Assembly: GCA_937996825.1 (NCBI GenBank)
Contig: CALKUJ010000030.1
Location: 1-18,457 of the forward strand
Reading direction: 5' to 3'
Length of the DNA: 18,457 nt
DNA from: an uncultured Polynucleobacter sp.
Lineage (GTDB): Bacteria; Pseudomonadota; Gammaproteobacteria; Burkholderiales; Burkholderiaceae
How positions within the stretch are numbered: position 1 is the stretch's first letter; every line of letters starts with the position of its first letter. The position numbers were made by a program, and so were the translations under genes. Shown in pieces: positions 1-7,605 of the stretch. The notes under the pieces were generated by a model. It searched no databases. It was not told the DNA's origin and saw only the letters and a list, made by a program, of their open reading frames with translations.

Positions 1-638
1 ATGAGTTGGCTGACTTGATGATGGTGGTTGGCAAGAAGATTGAAGAGTTGATTGCTCGTATTGCGCAAAAAGCACGTGCAGCGGGTATTCATTTGGTTTT
101 GGCCACGCAACGTCCAAGTGTTGATGTGATCACTGGCTTGATCAAGGCCAACGTGCCAACCCGTATCTCATTCCAAGTCAGCAGTCGCATTGATAGCCGC
201 ACGATTCTTGATCAGCAGGGTGCTGAGAGTTTGTTAGGTATGGGTGATATGTTGTACATGGCACCTGGTACTGGTTTGCCAATTCGTGTTCATGGTGCTT
301 TTGTTACTGATGATGAAGTTCATCGTGTGGTGACTTGGCTCAAAGAGAAAAATGGCGAATCTAACTACATTGATTCAATCTTGGAGCCTCAGTCAGAAAT
401 GGACTCTGGCTCTGGTGAAGCATCTGCCAGCGGTGAAGCCGATCCTTTATATGATCAGGCAGTCGCCATCATCTTGGAAAACAAGCGAGCCTCTATTTCT
501 TTGGTTCAGCGTCATTTGCGCATTGGCTATAACCGTGCCGCCAGATTGCTAGAGGACATGGAGCGCGCCGGTCTTGTTTCTAAAATGGGCAGTAATGGTA
601 ACCGTGACATTTTGGTTCGTGCTCCAAACGACAATTAA
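1..638 (+). CDS. ftsK: DNA translocase FtsK, C-terminal part (5' end outside window)
   Basis: Membrane-anchored, septum-located dsDNA pump that clears chromosome ends from the division site and activates XerCD at dif. Only the C-terminal ~212 residues are present; the reading frame is open through the first base. The fragment starts inside the Walker B region (DELADLMMVVGKK), continues through the RecA-like motor core (LATQRPSVDVITGLIKANVP, then the DQQGAESLLGMGDML stretch), crosses an acidic Ser/Gly-rich linker and ends with the FtsK gamma winged helix (about the last 65 residues, from DPLYDQAVAI), which reads KOPS sites. The TTG at position 6 is an internal codon, not a start. lolA follows 25 bp downstream on the same strand, as in the usual ftsK-lolA order. 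Family identity is clear; whether it is the main FtsK or a paralogue cannot be settled without the N-terminus, but the lolA neighbour favours the main one. Confidence 0.96.
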   Translation, partial: ELADLMMVVGKKIEELIARIAQKARAAGIHLVLATQRPSVDVITGLIKANVPTRISFQVSSRIDSRTILDQQGAESLLGMGDMLYMAPGTGLPIRVHGAFVTDDEVHRVVTWLKEKNGESNYIDSILEPQSEMDSGSGEASASGEADPLYDQAVAIILENKRASISLVQRHLRIGYNRAARLLEDMERAGLVSKMGSNGNRDILVRAPNDN

Positions 639-663
639 GTTAAGACACAGCAAGCCCAATTGA

Positions 664-1350
664 ATGCCTAAGATGAAGATTGGTTTTACCCACTGCAAAC
701 GCATCGCTTTTCTAGCTCTCTTGGGCCTTACCTGTTTGACCTCGCCTTCTGTGATTGCTGATGAAGGTATCAAGCAATTCAAACAATTTATTTCAACTGT
801 TAATAATGCTGAAGGTGAATTCACTCAACAGCAGATCAGAGCTACTAAACAGGGTGAATCTCAGCCCAAGGTTCTGCGTAAAAGTCAGGGCCGTTTTATT
901 TTTCAAAGACCCGGTAAATTTGTTTGGGAAACCATCAAGCCGTTTGAGCAAAAAGTGATTGCGGATGGTCAGAAGTTATTGCTTTGGGATAAAGATCTGA
1001 ATCAGTTGACTGTGCGTCCGGCGAGCAAAGGTTTGAGTGCTAGTCCTGCTGCCATTCTTTTTGGTGGCGCTAATGCAGAAGAGTATTTTGAATTAATCCC
1101 TGGCGGTGAAAAAGGCGGTATGTTTTGGGTGGAATTGAAACCCAAAGCCAACAGTGGTTCTGGAGACTTGCCGTATAGCAGAATTGGCGTTGGGATGACC
1201 AATGGTCTGCCCGCCGGCTTAGAGCTTCACGATAACTTTGGTACGATTGTTCTGATTAATCTGAGTAAAATTCGTACAAACATTCATTTGTCGCCAAATA
1301 CATTTAAATTTTCACCGCCTGCTGGCGCAGATGTATTGAATGTGCAGTAA
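664..1350 (+). CDS. lolA: Outer-membrane lipoprotein carrier protein LolA
   Basis: Periplasmic chaperone that takes lipoproteins released by the LolCDE transporter and hands them to the outer-membrane receptor LolB. The 228-residue product has a Sec signal peptide: basic start (MPKMK, then CKR at 11-13), hydrophobic core at about 14-27 and a likely cleavage after A32 (VIA|D). There is no lipobox, which fits a soluble carrier. The mature part shows the LolA pattern GEFTQQ, then GRFIFQRPGKFVWE, then LLLWDKDLNQLTV and a conserved SPAAILFGG. Length is normal for the family. The start is not firmly fixed: ATG at 664 and ATG at 673 (M4) are both possible and neither has a good Shine-Dalgarno sequence. 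It lies 25 bp after ftsK and is probably co-transcribed with it. Confidence 0.95.
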   Translation: MPKMKIGFTHCKRIAFLALLGLTCLTSPSVIADEGIKQFKQFISTVNNAEGEFTQQQIRATKQGESQPKVLRKSQGRFIFQRPGKFVWETIKPFEQKVIADGQKLLLWDKDLNQLTVRPASKGLSASPAAILFGGANAEEYFELIPGGEKGGMFWVELKPKANSGSGDLPYSRIGVGMTNGLPAGLELHDNFGTIVLINLSKIRTNIHLSPNTFKFSPPAGADVLNVQ

Positions 1351-1430
1351 ACATAGCACTATAAAAACAAAGCAAGAACAACATAGTAAGAACAACAGAG
1401 CAGCAAACTTAAAAATGCATTGAGAAACTC
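1351..1430 (+). other. lolA-serS spacer, C/A-rich with a short imperfect repeat
   Basis: These 80 bp hold no gene and no hairpin terminator that I can see. The 10-mer AAGAACAACA occurs twice (1374-1383 and 1388-1397) in a purine/C-rich, nearly U-free stretch, which would give an unstructured mRNA leader in front of serS. In E. coli this position (lolA-serS) holds rarA, which is absent here. Confidence 0.5.
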
Positions 1431-2741
1431 ATGATCGATATTCAGCTGTTACGCAAAGACCTTGATACCGTTGCCGCACGTTTGGCGGAGCGGAAATTTA
1501 TTCTTGATAAAGATACTTTTATATCTTTAGAGTCTGACCGTAAACAAGTACAAAGTCGTTCAGAAGAATTACAAGCCAAGCGTAATCAATTGGCCAAAGC
1601 TGTAGGCATGAAAAAAGGCAAGGGTGAGGATGCCAGTGCTGAAATCGCTGAATCGACTGCGGTGAACCAAGAGTTGCAGGCGCTCACAGAAAAACTTTCT
1701 GTGGTTCAAGCCCAGCTCAATGACTTTTTATTGAATATCCCCAATACTCCTCATGAATCTGTGCCGACTGGTAAGGATGAGTCTGCTAATCAGGAAGTTT
1801 TGCGCTGGGGCAAGATCCCAACTTTTGACTTTCCGATCAAGGATCACGTAGATTTGGCCATTCCATTGGGGTTGGACTTTGACAGCGCTGCGAAGCTGAC
1901 AGGTTCGCGTTTTGCGGTGTTGCATGGGCAGGTTGCTCGTTTGCACCGAGCTTTGGCTCAATTCATGTTGGATAACCACATTCAAATCGGTTATCACGAA
2001 GTCGCCGTACCTTTCATTGTCAATGCAGACTCTATGAGGGGCACTGGTCAACTACCAAAATTTGAAGCTGATTTATTCAAAGTACCAAGAAAAGTTGGTG
2101 GTGACGATCAAGATGAATCAGTCGAAGCTGCTTATGAGAATTTTTACCTCATTCCAACAGCAGAAGTGCCCGTCACGAATTTGATGCGTGACACCATCAC
2201 GCCATCAGAACAGTTGCCAAAGAAATTTGTGGCTCATACACCTTGTTTCAGGTCTGAAGCAGGCAGTTATGGACGTGATACACGCGGCATGATTCGCCAA
2301 CATCAATTTGAAAAAGTTGAATTAGTACAAATCACAAAACCTGAAGCTTCTATGGCAGCTTTAGAAGAGTTGACGGCTCATGCAGAAGCCATCTTACAAA
2401 AACTAGAATTACCTTATAGAAAAGTTCTACTGTGTACTGGCGATATGGGCTTTGGTAGCCTTAAAACCTATGACCTAGAGGTCTGGCTGCCAGCACAAAA
2501 CACCTATCGTGAGATCAGCTCTTGTTCAAACATGGGCGATTTTCAGGCCAGACGCATGCAGGCTCGCTTTAAAACAGGCCAAGATAAACCTGAGTTGGTT
2601 CATACCCTCAATGGTTCTGGTTTGGCTGTCGGACGAACTGGTGTTGCGATTCTTGAGAACTACCAACAAGCTGATGGCAGTATCAAGATACCCAAAGCCT
2701 TGCAATCTTACATGGGTGGTTTAGAAAAGATCACGCTTTAA
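1431..2741 (+). CDS. serS: Serine--tRNA ligase
   Basis: Cytoplasmic class II aminoacyl-tRNA synthetase that charges tRNA-Ser (and tRNA-Sec where present) with serine using ATP. The 436-residue product matches the usual length (430 in E. coli). The N-terminal ~110 residues are a charged, heptad-like antiparallel coiled-coil arm that binds the long variable arm of tRNA-Ser. The catalytic core shows the serine-binding TAE at about 243-245, class II motif 2 starting at about 273 (FRSEAGSYGRDTRG), the EISSCSNMGDFQARRM block and motif 3 at about 395-412 (GSGLAVGRTGVAILENYQ). The ATG at 1431 gives the canonical MIDIQLLRKD start, with GAGA 6 bp upstream as a weak ribosome site. It lies in the ftsK-lolA-serS order on the + strand. 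A tRNA-Ser substrate gene lies near 14.7 kb in this window. Confidence 0.98.
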   Translation: MIDIQLLRKDLDTVAARLAERKFILDKDTFISLESDRKQVQSRSEELQAKRNQLAKAVGMKKGKGEDASAEIAESTAVNQELQALTEKLSVVQAQLNDFLLNIPNTPHESVPTGKDESANQEVLRWGKIPTFDFPIKDHVDLAIPLGLDFDSAAKLTGSRFAVLHGQVARLHRALAQFMLDNHIQIGYHEVAVPFIVNADSMRGTGQLPKFEADLFKVPRKVGGDDQDESVEAAYENFYLIPTAEVPVTNLMRDTITPSEQLPKKFVAHTPCFRSEAGSYGRDTRGMIRQHQFEKVELVQITKPEASMAALEELTAHAEAILQKLELPYRKVLLCTGDMGFGSLKTYDLEVWLPAQNTYREISSCSNMGDFQARRMQARFKTGQDKPELVHTLNGSGLAVGRTGVAILENYQQADGSIKIPKALQSYMGGLEKITL

Positions 2742-2754
2742 AAAGGTGCAAGCC

Positions 2755-2785
2755 TTGAATTTATTGGGAATAAATCTGGTATAAG
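2755..2785 (+). promoter_or_regulatory. Candidate hupB promoter with an internal inverted repeat
   Basis: An extended -10 (TGG TATAAG, hexamer 2780-2785) lies 19 bp after a -35-like TTGAAT (2755-2760). A perfect 7-bp inverted repeat, ATTTATT-GGG-AATAAAT (2759-2775), overlaps the end of the -35 and the spacer, where a repressor or activator could bind. The 19-bp spacing is long, so the extended -10 would have to compensate. It predicts a transcript leader of about 160 nt before HU. This is motif reading only; a promoter nearer the gene in the A/T-rich stretch 2880-2912 is also possible. Confidence 0.3.
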
Positions 2786-2951
2786 GCTGCAACCACCATA
2801 AAACATAGGTGAAACCCTAAAGAAGGTTATAAATACTAGCTCCCACGAGGATTATGTGATTTAATATCGTCAGTGCATCAGGAATAAATTTTTAAATAAA
2901 AAAATATAACTGAATGTACATACTCCCAGTTTCTAAGTTGAAAGGTTAAAA

Positions 2952-3233
2952 ATGAATAAAGCTGAATTAGTAGAAAAAATTGCAAAAGACGCAGACATTT
3001 CTAAGGCATCTGCTGAGCGTGTTTTGAACACATCAATCGATGCAATCATCAAAGCTGTTACTAAGGGCGACAAAGTTCAATTGATCGGTTTTGGTACATT
3101 CGGTTCAGGCAAGCGTGCTGCACGTGTAGGCCGTAACCCAAAGACTGGCGAAGCAATCAAGATTGCAGCTGCTAAGACTGTTAAGTTCACAGCTGGTAAA
3201 GCATTCAAAGACGCTGTAAACAAGCGCAAGTAA
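2952..3233 (+). CDS. hupB: DNA-binding protein HU
   Basis: Small basic nucleoid protein that binds DNA as a dimer and bends and compacts the chromosome with little sequence preference. The 93-residue product has the family layout: helical dimerisation part at 1-45, the GFGTF hinge at 46-50, and the beta-arm with GRNPKTGE at 60-67, whose proline (P63) intercalates into DNA. The rest of the DBD-HU signature (Arg-rich KRAARVGRNP) is intact. GAAAGG lies about 8 bp before the ATG and sets the start. It stands alone, with a ~210-bp upstream region and its own terminator, as expected for a highly expressed single gene. HU and IHF share the fold; the basic tail and the N-terminal MNKAELVEKIA favour HU. 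The choice of symbol hupB over hupA is conventional. Confidence 0.96.
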   Translation: MNKAELVEKIAKDADISKASAERVLNTSIDAIIKAVTKGDKVQLIGFGTFGSGKRAARVGRNPKTGEAIKIAAAKTVKFTAGKAFKDAVNKRK

Positions 3234-3250
3234 TTTCTCTTCATGAGATT

Positions 3251-3278
3251 AAAAAAGGCTGCCTAGGCAGCCTTTTTT
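3251..3278 (+). terminator. Rho-independent terminator after HU, usable on both strands
   Basis: The hairpin has arms GGCTGCC (3257-3263) and GGCAGCC (3266-3272). It is flanked by six A before and six T after, so the stem extends to 13 bp and can stop transcription from either strand. It sits between HU (+) and the convergent methyltransferase gene (-). Confidence 0.93.
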
Positions 3279-3304
3279 ATTTCCTAAAACCGATACTTTT
3301 GAAG

Positions 3305-3340
3305 CATCAGAACTGATTCAAACATCGGAACTGATTCAAG
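3305..3340. repeat. 18-bp tandem direct repeat spanning a stop codon
   Basis: Two adjacent copies, catcagaactgattcaaa (3305-3322) and catcggaactgattcaag (3323-3340), agree at 16 of 18 positions. The second copy contains the last codons and TGA stop of the - strand methyltransferase gene. The first copy carries an equivalent TGA in the same frame 18 bp downstream, so the stop is doubled. Confidence 0.8.
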
Positions 3341-4232
3341 CGAACCGTTCCTCAAGGCTGCTCAAGCCGATTTCGGCCAGTAATTTTGATTTTCTTTCCC
3401 GAGCTTTTTGACCGGGCAAGTTCTTCTGGGTCGCAATGATCAGTTCATTTTTCATGGAATGTTCCCAGCCAACCAATTCAGTCACAGTGACATCATAGCC
3501 ATGCGACTCTAATTGAAGGCAGCGCAACACATTGGTGATGTGACTGCCAAATTCACGGGTATGAATCGGGTGGCGCCACATTTCAGATAACTCATTTTTA
3601 AGTGATTGAGCTTTGGTCTTTCTCAAGGCTGCTGCCAGTTCTGCCTGACAGCAAGGCACCAACACAACGTGCTTGGCCTTTTTTGCAAAGGCGAAGCGAA
3701 TCGCGTCATCAGTGGCGGTGTTGCAGGCATGTAAAGCAGTGACCACATCAATTTCATCAGGAAGAAGCTTTGAATCTAGTGATTCTTCAGCACTCAAATG
3801 AAGAAATTGCATGTTTGAAAAATTCAAGCGATTCGCCAAATCTTGAGACTTCTTGACCAATTCTTCGCGAACTTCTATGCCATAAATGGTCGATGGTTTT
3901 TCTTGCAGCTTGCAAAAAAGATCATTCAGAATAAATCCCAAATAGGATTTCCCAGCACCGTGATCCACGATGCTTAAATGATCTTTGCGACTCAAAACCT
4001 CTTGAAGCAATGGTTCAATGAATTGAACCAAGTGGTAAACCTGTTTTAACTTTCGACGGGTGTCCTGGTTGAGCTTGCCATCCCGAGTGAGGATGTGCAA
4101 TTCTTTGAGAAGTTCAATCGATTGAGTCGGTCTGATCTCGTGTTTTTGTGAGGCGACATCTTTTTTTGATGATGAATCGATCATGGCGTCTGAGCGGTTT
4201 TTCAACCGTTGTAAATCCTTGTTGGTATTCAA
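3336..4232 (-). CDS. Class I SAM-dependent methyltransferase, GSTCD/METTL25-like (Methyltransf_32 type), substrate unknown
   Basis: Predicted cytoplasmic methyltransferase; the substrate is not known to me. The frame encodes 298 residues from a TTG start at 4232. SAM motif I is at about 88-102 (IVDHGAGKSYLGFIL), followed by YGIEV at 117-121, where E120 is placed to hold the SAM ribose, then VVTALHACNTATDDAI at 163-178 and VPCC at 192-195. The HAC and PCC pair is typical of the family containing eukaryotic GSTCD and METTL25. Residues 1-40 look unconserved and hydrophilic. An in-frame stop lies directly before the TTG. Later starts are possible: a TTG at residue 10, with AAGGA about 10 bp upstream, or the ATG at residue 17 (position 4184). 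The gene is divergent from prfC, with 57 bp between starts, and convergent with HU. Nothing nearby hints at its target. Fold confident, role open. Confidence 0.8.
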   Translation of the reverse strand: MNTNKDLQRLKNRSDAMIDSSSKKDVASQKHEIRPTQSIELLKELHILTRDGKLNQDTRRKLKQVYHLVQFIEPLLQEVLSRKDHLSIVDHGAGKSYLGFILNDLFCKLQEKPSTIYGIEVREELVKKSQDLANRLNFSNMQFLHLSAEESLDSKLLPDEIDVVTALHACNTATDDAIRFAFAKKAKHVVLVPCCQAELAAALRKTKAQSLKNELSEMWRHPIHTREFGSHITNVLRCLQLESHGYDVTVTELVGWEHSMKNELIIATQKNLPGQKARERKSKLLAEIGLSSLEERFA

Positions 4233-4289
4233 TTAATGCCAGTTTTGGCGCTCTAAACTAAACTATAGGGCTATTTGATTGAAAAGCCT

Positions 4290-5897
4290 ATGAATTACAG
4301 TAACGATATTGTCCGCGAAGTCGCAAGACGCAGGACTTTTGGCATTATTTCTCACCCTGATGCCGGTAAAACAACCCTGACAGAGAAGCTCTTGATGTTC
4401 TCTGGTGCTATCCAATTGGCGGGAACTGTTAAAGCTCGTAAAAGCGGTAGACACGCCACATCTGACTGGATGGAGATCGAAAAGCAACGTGGTATTTCTG
4501 TTGCCAGCTCGGTGATGCAGTTTGAATACCGTGATCATGTGGTCAATCTTCTAGATACCCCTGGTCACCAAGACTTTTCTGAAGACACTTATCGCGTTTT
4601 AACCGCGGTGGATTCTGCATTGATGGTGATTGATGCTGCTAAGGGTGTTGAAGAGCAAACCATCAAGTTATTGAATGTTTGCCGCATGAGGAACACCCCC
4701 ATCATCACTTTTGTGAATAAGATGGACCGTGAAACCAGAGATCCAATGGAATTGCTGGATGAGCTCGAATCTGTTTTGAAGATTGAGTGTGCGCCAGTGA
4801 CATGGCCGATTGGTATGGGTAAAAATTTCCGTGGTGTATATCACTTAATCAATGACGAAATTTTGCTGTTTGCTGCGGGTAATGATCGCGCTGATCAAGA
4901 GTTTCAGGTGATGAAGGGCATTGATAACCCACAGCTTCATGAAATGTTCCCCGATGAAATGGCCCAGCTCAAAATGGAAGTGGAGTTGGTGCAAGGAGCT
5001 TCTCACCCATTTGATTTAGAGCGTTTCTTGGGTGGTTTACAGACCCCTGTGTTTTTTGGTTCAGCCATCAATAACTTTGGTGTCAGAGAGATTCTGAATG
5101 CTTTATTAGATTGGGCGCCAGGCCCGAGAGAGCGCAATGCAACGGTCAGATCCGTGGACCCAAGAGAAGATAAATTCAGTGGCTTTGTGTTCAAGATTCA
5201 GGCCAATATGGACCCGGCTCATCGAGACCGGATTGCATTCTTGCGCGTTTGCTCAGGTAAGTTTGAGCGCGGTATGAAAATCAATCACCTGCGCATCAAT
5301 CGTGATGTGAAGGTATCAAACGTTGTGACATTCATGGCCTCTAGTCGTGAACAGGTGGAAGAAGCCTATGCTGGTGACATCATTGGCTTGCCCAACCACG
5401 GCAATATGCAAATTGGCGATAGCTTTTCTGAAGGCGAAGTCTTGCAGTACACCGGTATTCCATACTTTGCACCTGACTTTTTCAGAATTGCCCGTATTCG
5501 CAATCCAATGAAAATCAAGCAACTTCAAAAAGGTCTTCAGCAGTTGGGTGAAGAGGGCGCTGTGCAGGTATTTAGACCTTTGAACAGCAGCGATTTGATT
5601 CTTGGTGCTGTGGGCGCTTTGCAGTTTGAAGTGGTTGCGAGCCGTTTGATGAACGAATATGGTGTTGATGCTGTTTTTGATACGGCCAGCATTAACTGTG
5701 CTCGTTGGGTGACTTGTGAAGATAAAAAAATGATGAGTGATTTTCAGAATTCATCAGCCGGCCATCAGTTAGCACTAGATGCTGCAGATAATTTGGCTTA
5801 TTTGGCAAACTCTGCGGTTAACTTGAGAGTGACTCAAGAGCGTTGGCCTCAAATTGTCTTCCATGAGACCAGAGAACACGCCAGCAAGCTTTCTTAA
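4290..5897 (+). CDS. prfC: Peptide chain release factor 3 (RF3)
   Basis: Translational GTPase that removes RF1/RF2 from the ribosome after peptide release. From the ATG at 4290 the product has 535 residues, close to 529 in E. coli. The G-domain motifs are complete: G1 SHPDAGKTT (21-29), the switch region EKQRGIS (64-70), G3 DTPGHQDF (89-96) and G4 NKMD (143-146). EF-G-like domains follow, including FSGFVFKIQANMDPAHRDRIAF and the RF3 C-terminal domain (GALQFEVVASRL). A TTG 15 bp upstream would add five residues, but the ATG gives the family's usual short N-terminus and has GAAAAG a few bases upstream. The IISHPDAGKTTL sequence and the length separate it from EF-G, LepA and TypA. The promoter must lie within the 57 bp shared with the divergent methyltransferase gene or inside that gene. 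Confidence 0.97.
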   Translation: MNYSNDIVREVARRRTFGIISHPDAGKTTLTEKLLMFSGAIQLAGTVKARKSGRHATSDWMEIEKQRGISVASSVMQFEYRDHVVNLLDTPGHQDFSEDTYRVLTAVDSALMVIDAAKGVEEQTIKLLNVCRMRNTPIITFVNKMDRETRDPMELLDELESVLKIECAPVTWPIGMGKNFRGVYHLINDEILLFAAGNDRADQEFQVMKGIDNPQLHEMFPDEMAQLKMEVELVQGASHPFDLERFLGGLQTPVFFGSAINNFGVREILNALLDWAPGPRERNATVRSVDPREDKFSGFVFKIQANMDPAHRDRIAFLRVCSGKFERGMKINHLRINRDVKVSNVVTFMASSREQVEEAYAGDIIGLPNHGNMQIGDSFSEGEVLQYTGIPYFAPDFFRIARIRNPMKIKQLQKGLQQLGEEGAVQVFRPLNSSDLILGAVGALQFEVVASRLMNEYGVDAVFDTASINCARWVTCEDKKMMSDFQNSSAGHQLALDAADNLAYLANSAVNLRVTQERWPQIVFHETREHASKLS

Positions 5898-5965
5898 TGA
5901 CTTCTTAAAAGAATCCTATCGGTAATCTCATCAGCACACATTAATCATTCAAGTTACCATTACTC

Positions 5966-7582
5966 ATGCCTAAAACACTTGCCACCGATTCTTTGCCTGT
6001 CGTCATCATTGGCGCAGGTTTGGCAGGCTTAACGGTTGCTCTAGAGCTGGCTGCCAGCCGTCAGGTCATCATCATGGCCAAGCGAGGTTTATCAGAATCA
6101 GCCACTGCCTGGGCTCAGGGCGGCATTGTGGGTGTTTTAGATCAGCAAGACAGTGTGGATGCGCACGTCAAAGACACTGTCGAAGCGGGTGCTGGTTTGG
6201 TGGTTGAATCAACCGCCAGATACATTGCTGAAAGAAGTGCCGATGCGATTGATTGGTTGGTTGACCAAGGCGTTCCTTTTACAACTGATCCTCAAGGACC
6301 CAAAGGTCTGCATTTAACCCGAGAGGGTGGACATAGTCATCGTCGCATTGCTCACGCTGCAGATGCCACCGGTAAAGCGATTCATGAAGTATTGCTAGAT
6401 AAGGCAAAAGCCCATCCAAACATTCAGTTATTTGAGCGTTGGATGGCGTTGGACTTGATCACCAATCGACATCTCAAAGACAAACAACTAAAAAAATCTG
6501 AGCGCTGTTACGGTGTGTATGCATTGAACATCTCTAGTGGAAAAATTGAAGCGATTCCTGCATCTGCTGTGGTCTTGGCCACGGGTGGTGTCGGCAAGGT
6601 TTATCGCTACACCAGCAATCCAGAAACAGCGACGGGTGATGGCATTGCCATGGCTTGGCGTGCAGGCTGTCGTGTGGGCAATATGGAGTTCGTGCAGTTC
6701 CATCCAACTTGTTTGTATCACCCACAAGACAGAACCTTTTTGATCACTGAGGCTCTGCGAGGTGAGGGCGCACAATTAAAACTTCCAGACGGCACTCGTT
6801 TCATGCCCAACCATGATGAGCGTGCAGAACTTGCGCCAAGGGATATCGTGGCTCGTGCGATTGACTTTGAAATGAAGCGCTTGGGCTTGGATTATGTCTT
6901 GTTAGATGCCACTCATTTGGGTGAGACCTTCCTTAAAGAGCATTTCCCAACGATTTACGCGCGTTGTGCTGCATTGGGTATCGATATCGCTAAGCAAGCC
7001 ATTCCGGTTGTTCCTGCGGCTCATTACACCTGTGGTGGGGTTGTCACTGACTTAGAAGGTAAAACTGATTTACCAGGCTTATACGCCGTGGGTGAGGCCA
7101 CATACACAGGATTGCATGGCGCCAATCGTCTGGCGAGCAATTCTTTGTTGGAGTGTGTGGTGATTGGTAAGTCAGCCGCAGCAGAAATCAAGCAACACCC
7201 TCTCAAAGAAATGCCAGAAGTGCCAGAATGGGATGAGAGCCGAGTTGAAGATGCTGATGAAACAGTGGTGATTGCTCACAACTGGGATGAGTTACGTCTT
7301 TTGATGTGGAACTATGTTGGTATTGTTCGGACCAACCGTCGCTTAGAAAGAGCTTTGCATCGCATTGAGTTGCTTCAAAGTGAAGTCCAAGAGTATTACG
7401 CCAACTTCAGAGTGACCCGAGATTTATTAGAACTCAGAAATCTTCTGAGTTGCGCTGAACTGATCGTGCGTTCTGCGCTGATGCGCAAAGAAAGTCGTGG
7501 TTTACATTACAGCCGCGATTACCCACAAAGTTGGACTGTTTCTTATCCAACCATCCTCACGCCGATTAATCGGCAGTCATAA
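5966..7582 (+). CDS. nadB: L-aspartate oxidase
   Basis: FAD enzyme of de novo NAD synthesis. It oxidises L-aspartate to iminoaspartate, using oxygen or fumarate as acceptor, and NadA takes up the product. The 538 residues match the usual size (540 in E. coli). The FAD dinucleotide-binding GAGLAG is at 16-21, followed by SATAWAQGGI, TREGGHSHRRIAHAADATG and the succinate-dehydrogenase-like catalytic blocks VQFHPTCL, LITEALRGEGA, ELAPRDIVARAI and HYTCGGV. GLHGANRLASNSLLE binds the FAD tail, and the C-terminal three-helix domain is present. The spacer after prfC is 68 bp with no clear terminator, so read-through from prfC is possible. No good Shine-Dalgarno precedes the ATG. The gene converges on nadC with only 23 bp between stops. 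Confidence 0.97.
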   Translation: MPKTLATDSLPVVIIGAGLAGLTVALELAASRQVIIMAKRGLSESATAWAQGGIVGVLDQQDSVDAHVKDTVEAGAGLVVESTARYIAERSADAIDWLVDQGVPFTTDPQGPKGLHLTREGGHSHRRIAHAADATGKAIHEVLLDKAKAHPNIQLFERWMALDLITNRHLKDKQLKKSERCYGVYALNISSGKIEAIPASAVVLATGGVGKVYRYTSNPETATGDGIAMAWRAGCRVGNMEFVQFHPTCLYHPQDRTFLITEALRGEGAQLKLPDGTRFMPNHDERAELAPRDIVARAIDFEMKRLGLDYVLLDATHLGETFLKEHFPTIYARCAALGIDIAKQAIPVVPAAHYTCGGVVTDLEGKTDLPGLYAVGEATYTGLHGANRLASNSLLECVVIGKSAAAEIKQHPLKEMPEVPEWDESRVEDADETVVIAHNWDELRLLMWNYVGIVRTNRRLERALHRIELLQSEVQEYYANFRVTRDLLELRNLLSCAELIVRSALMRKESRGLHYSRDYPQSWTVSYPTILTPINRQS

Positions 7583-7605
7583 GTGCCATTAAGCACCAAC
7601 TGAAT

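Noticed and set aside
158..163. Treating the first gene as a complete short protein starting at the TTG at position 6
   Set aside because: The frame is open to the window edge and the first residues fall inside the FtsK Walker B motif, so this is a truncated view of a longer gene.
549..824. Reverse-strand open frame across the ftsK-lolA junction (91 codons)
   Set aside because: It overlaps two well-supported genes on the other strand and its product resembles no family I know; it is a shadow of the coding frames.
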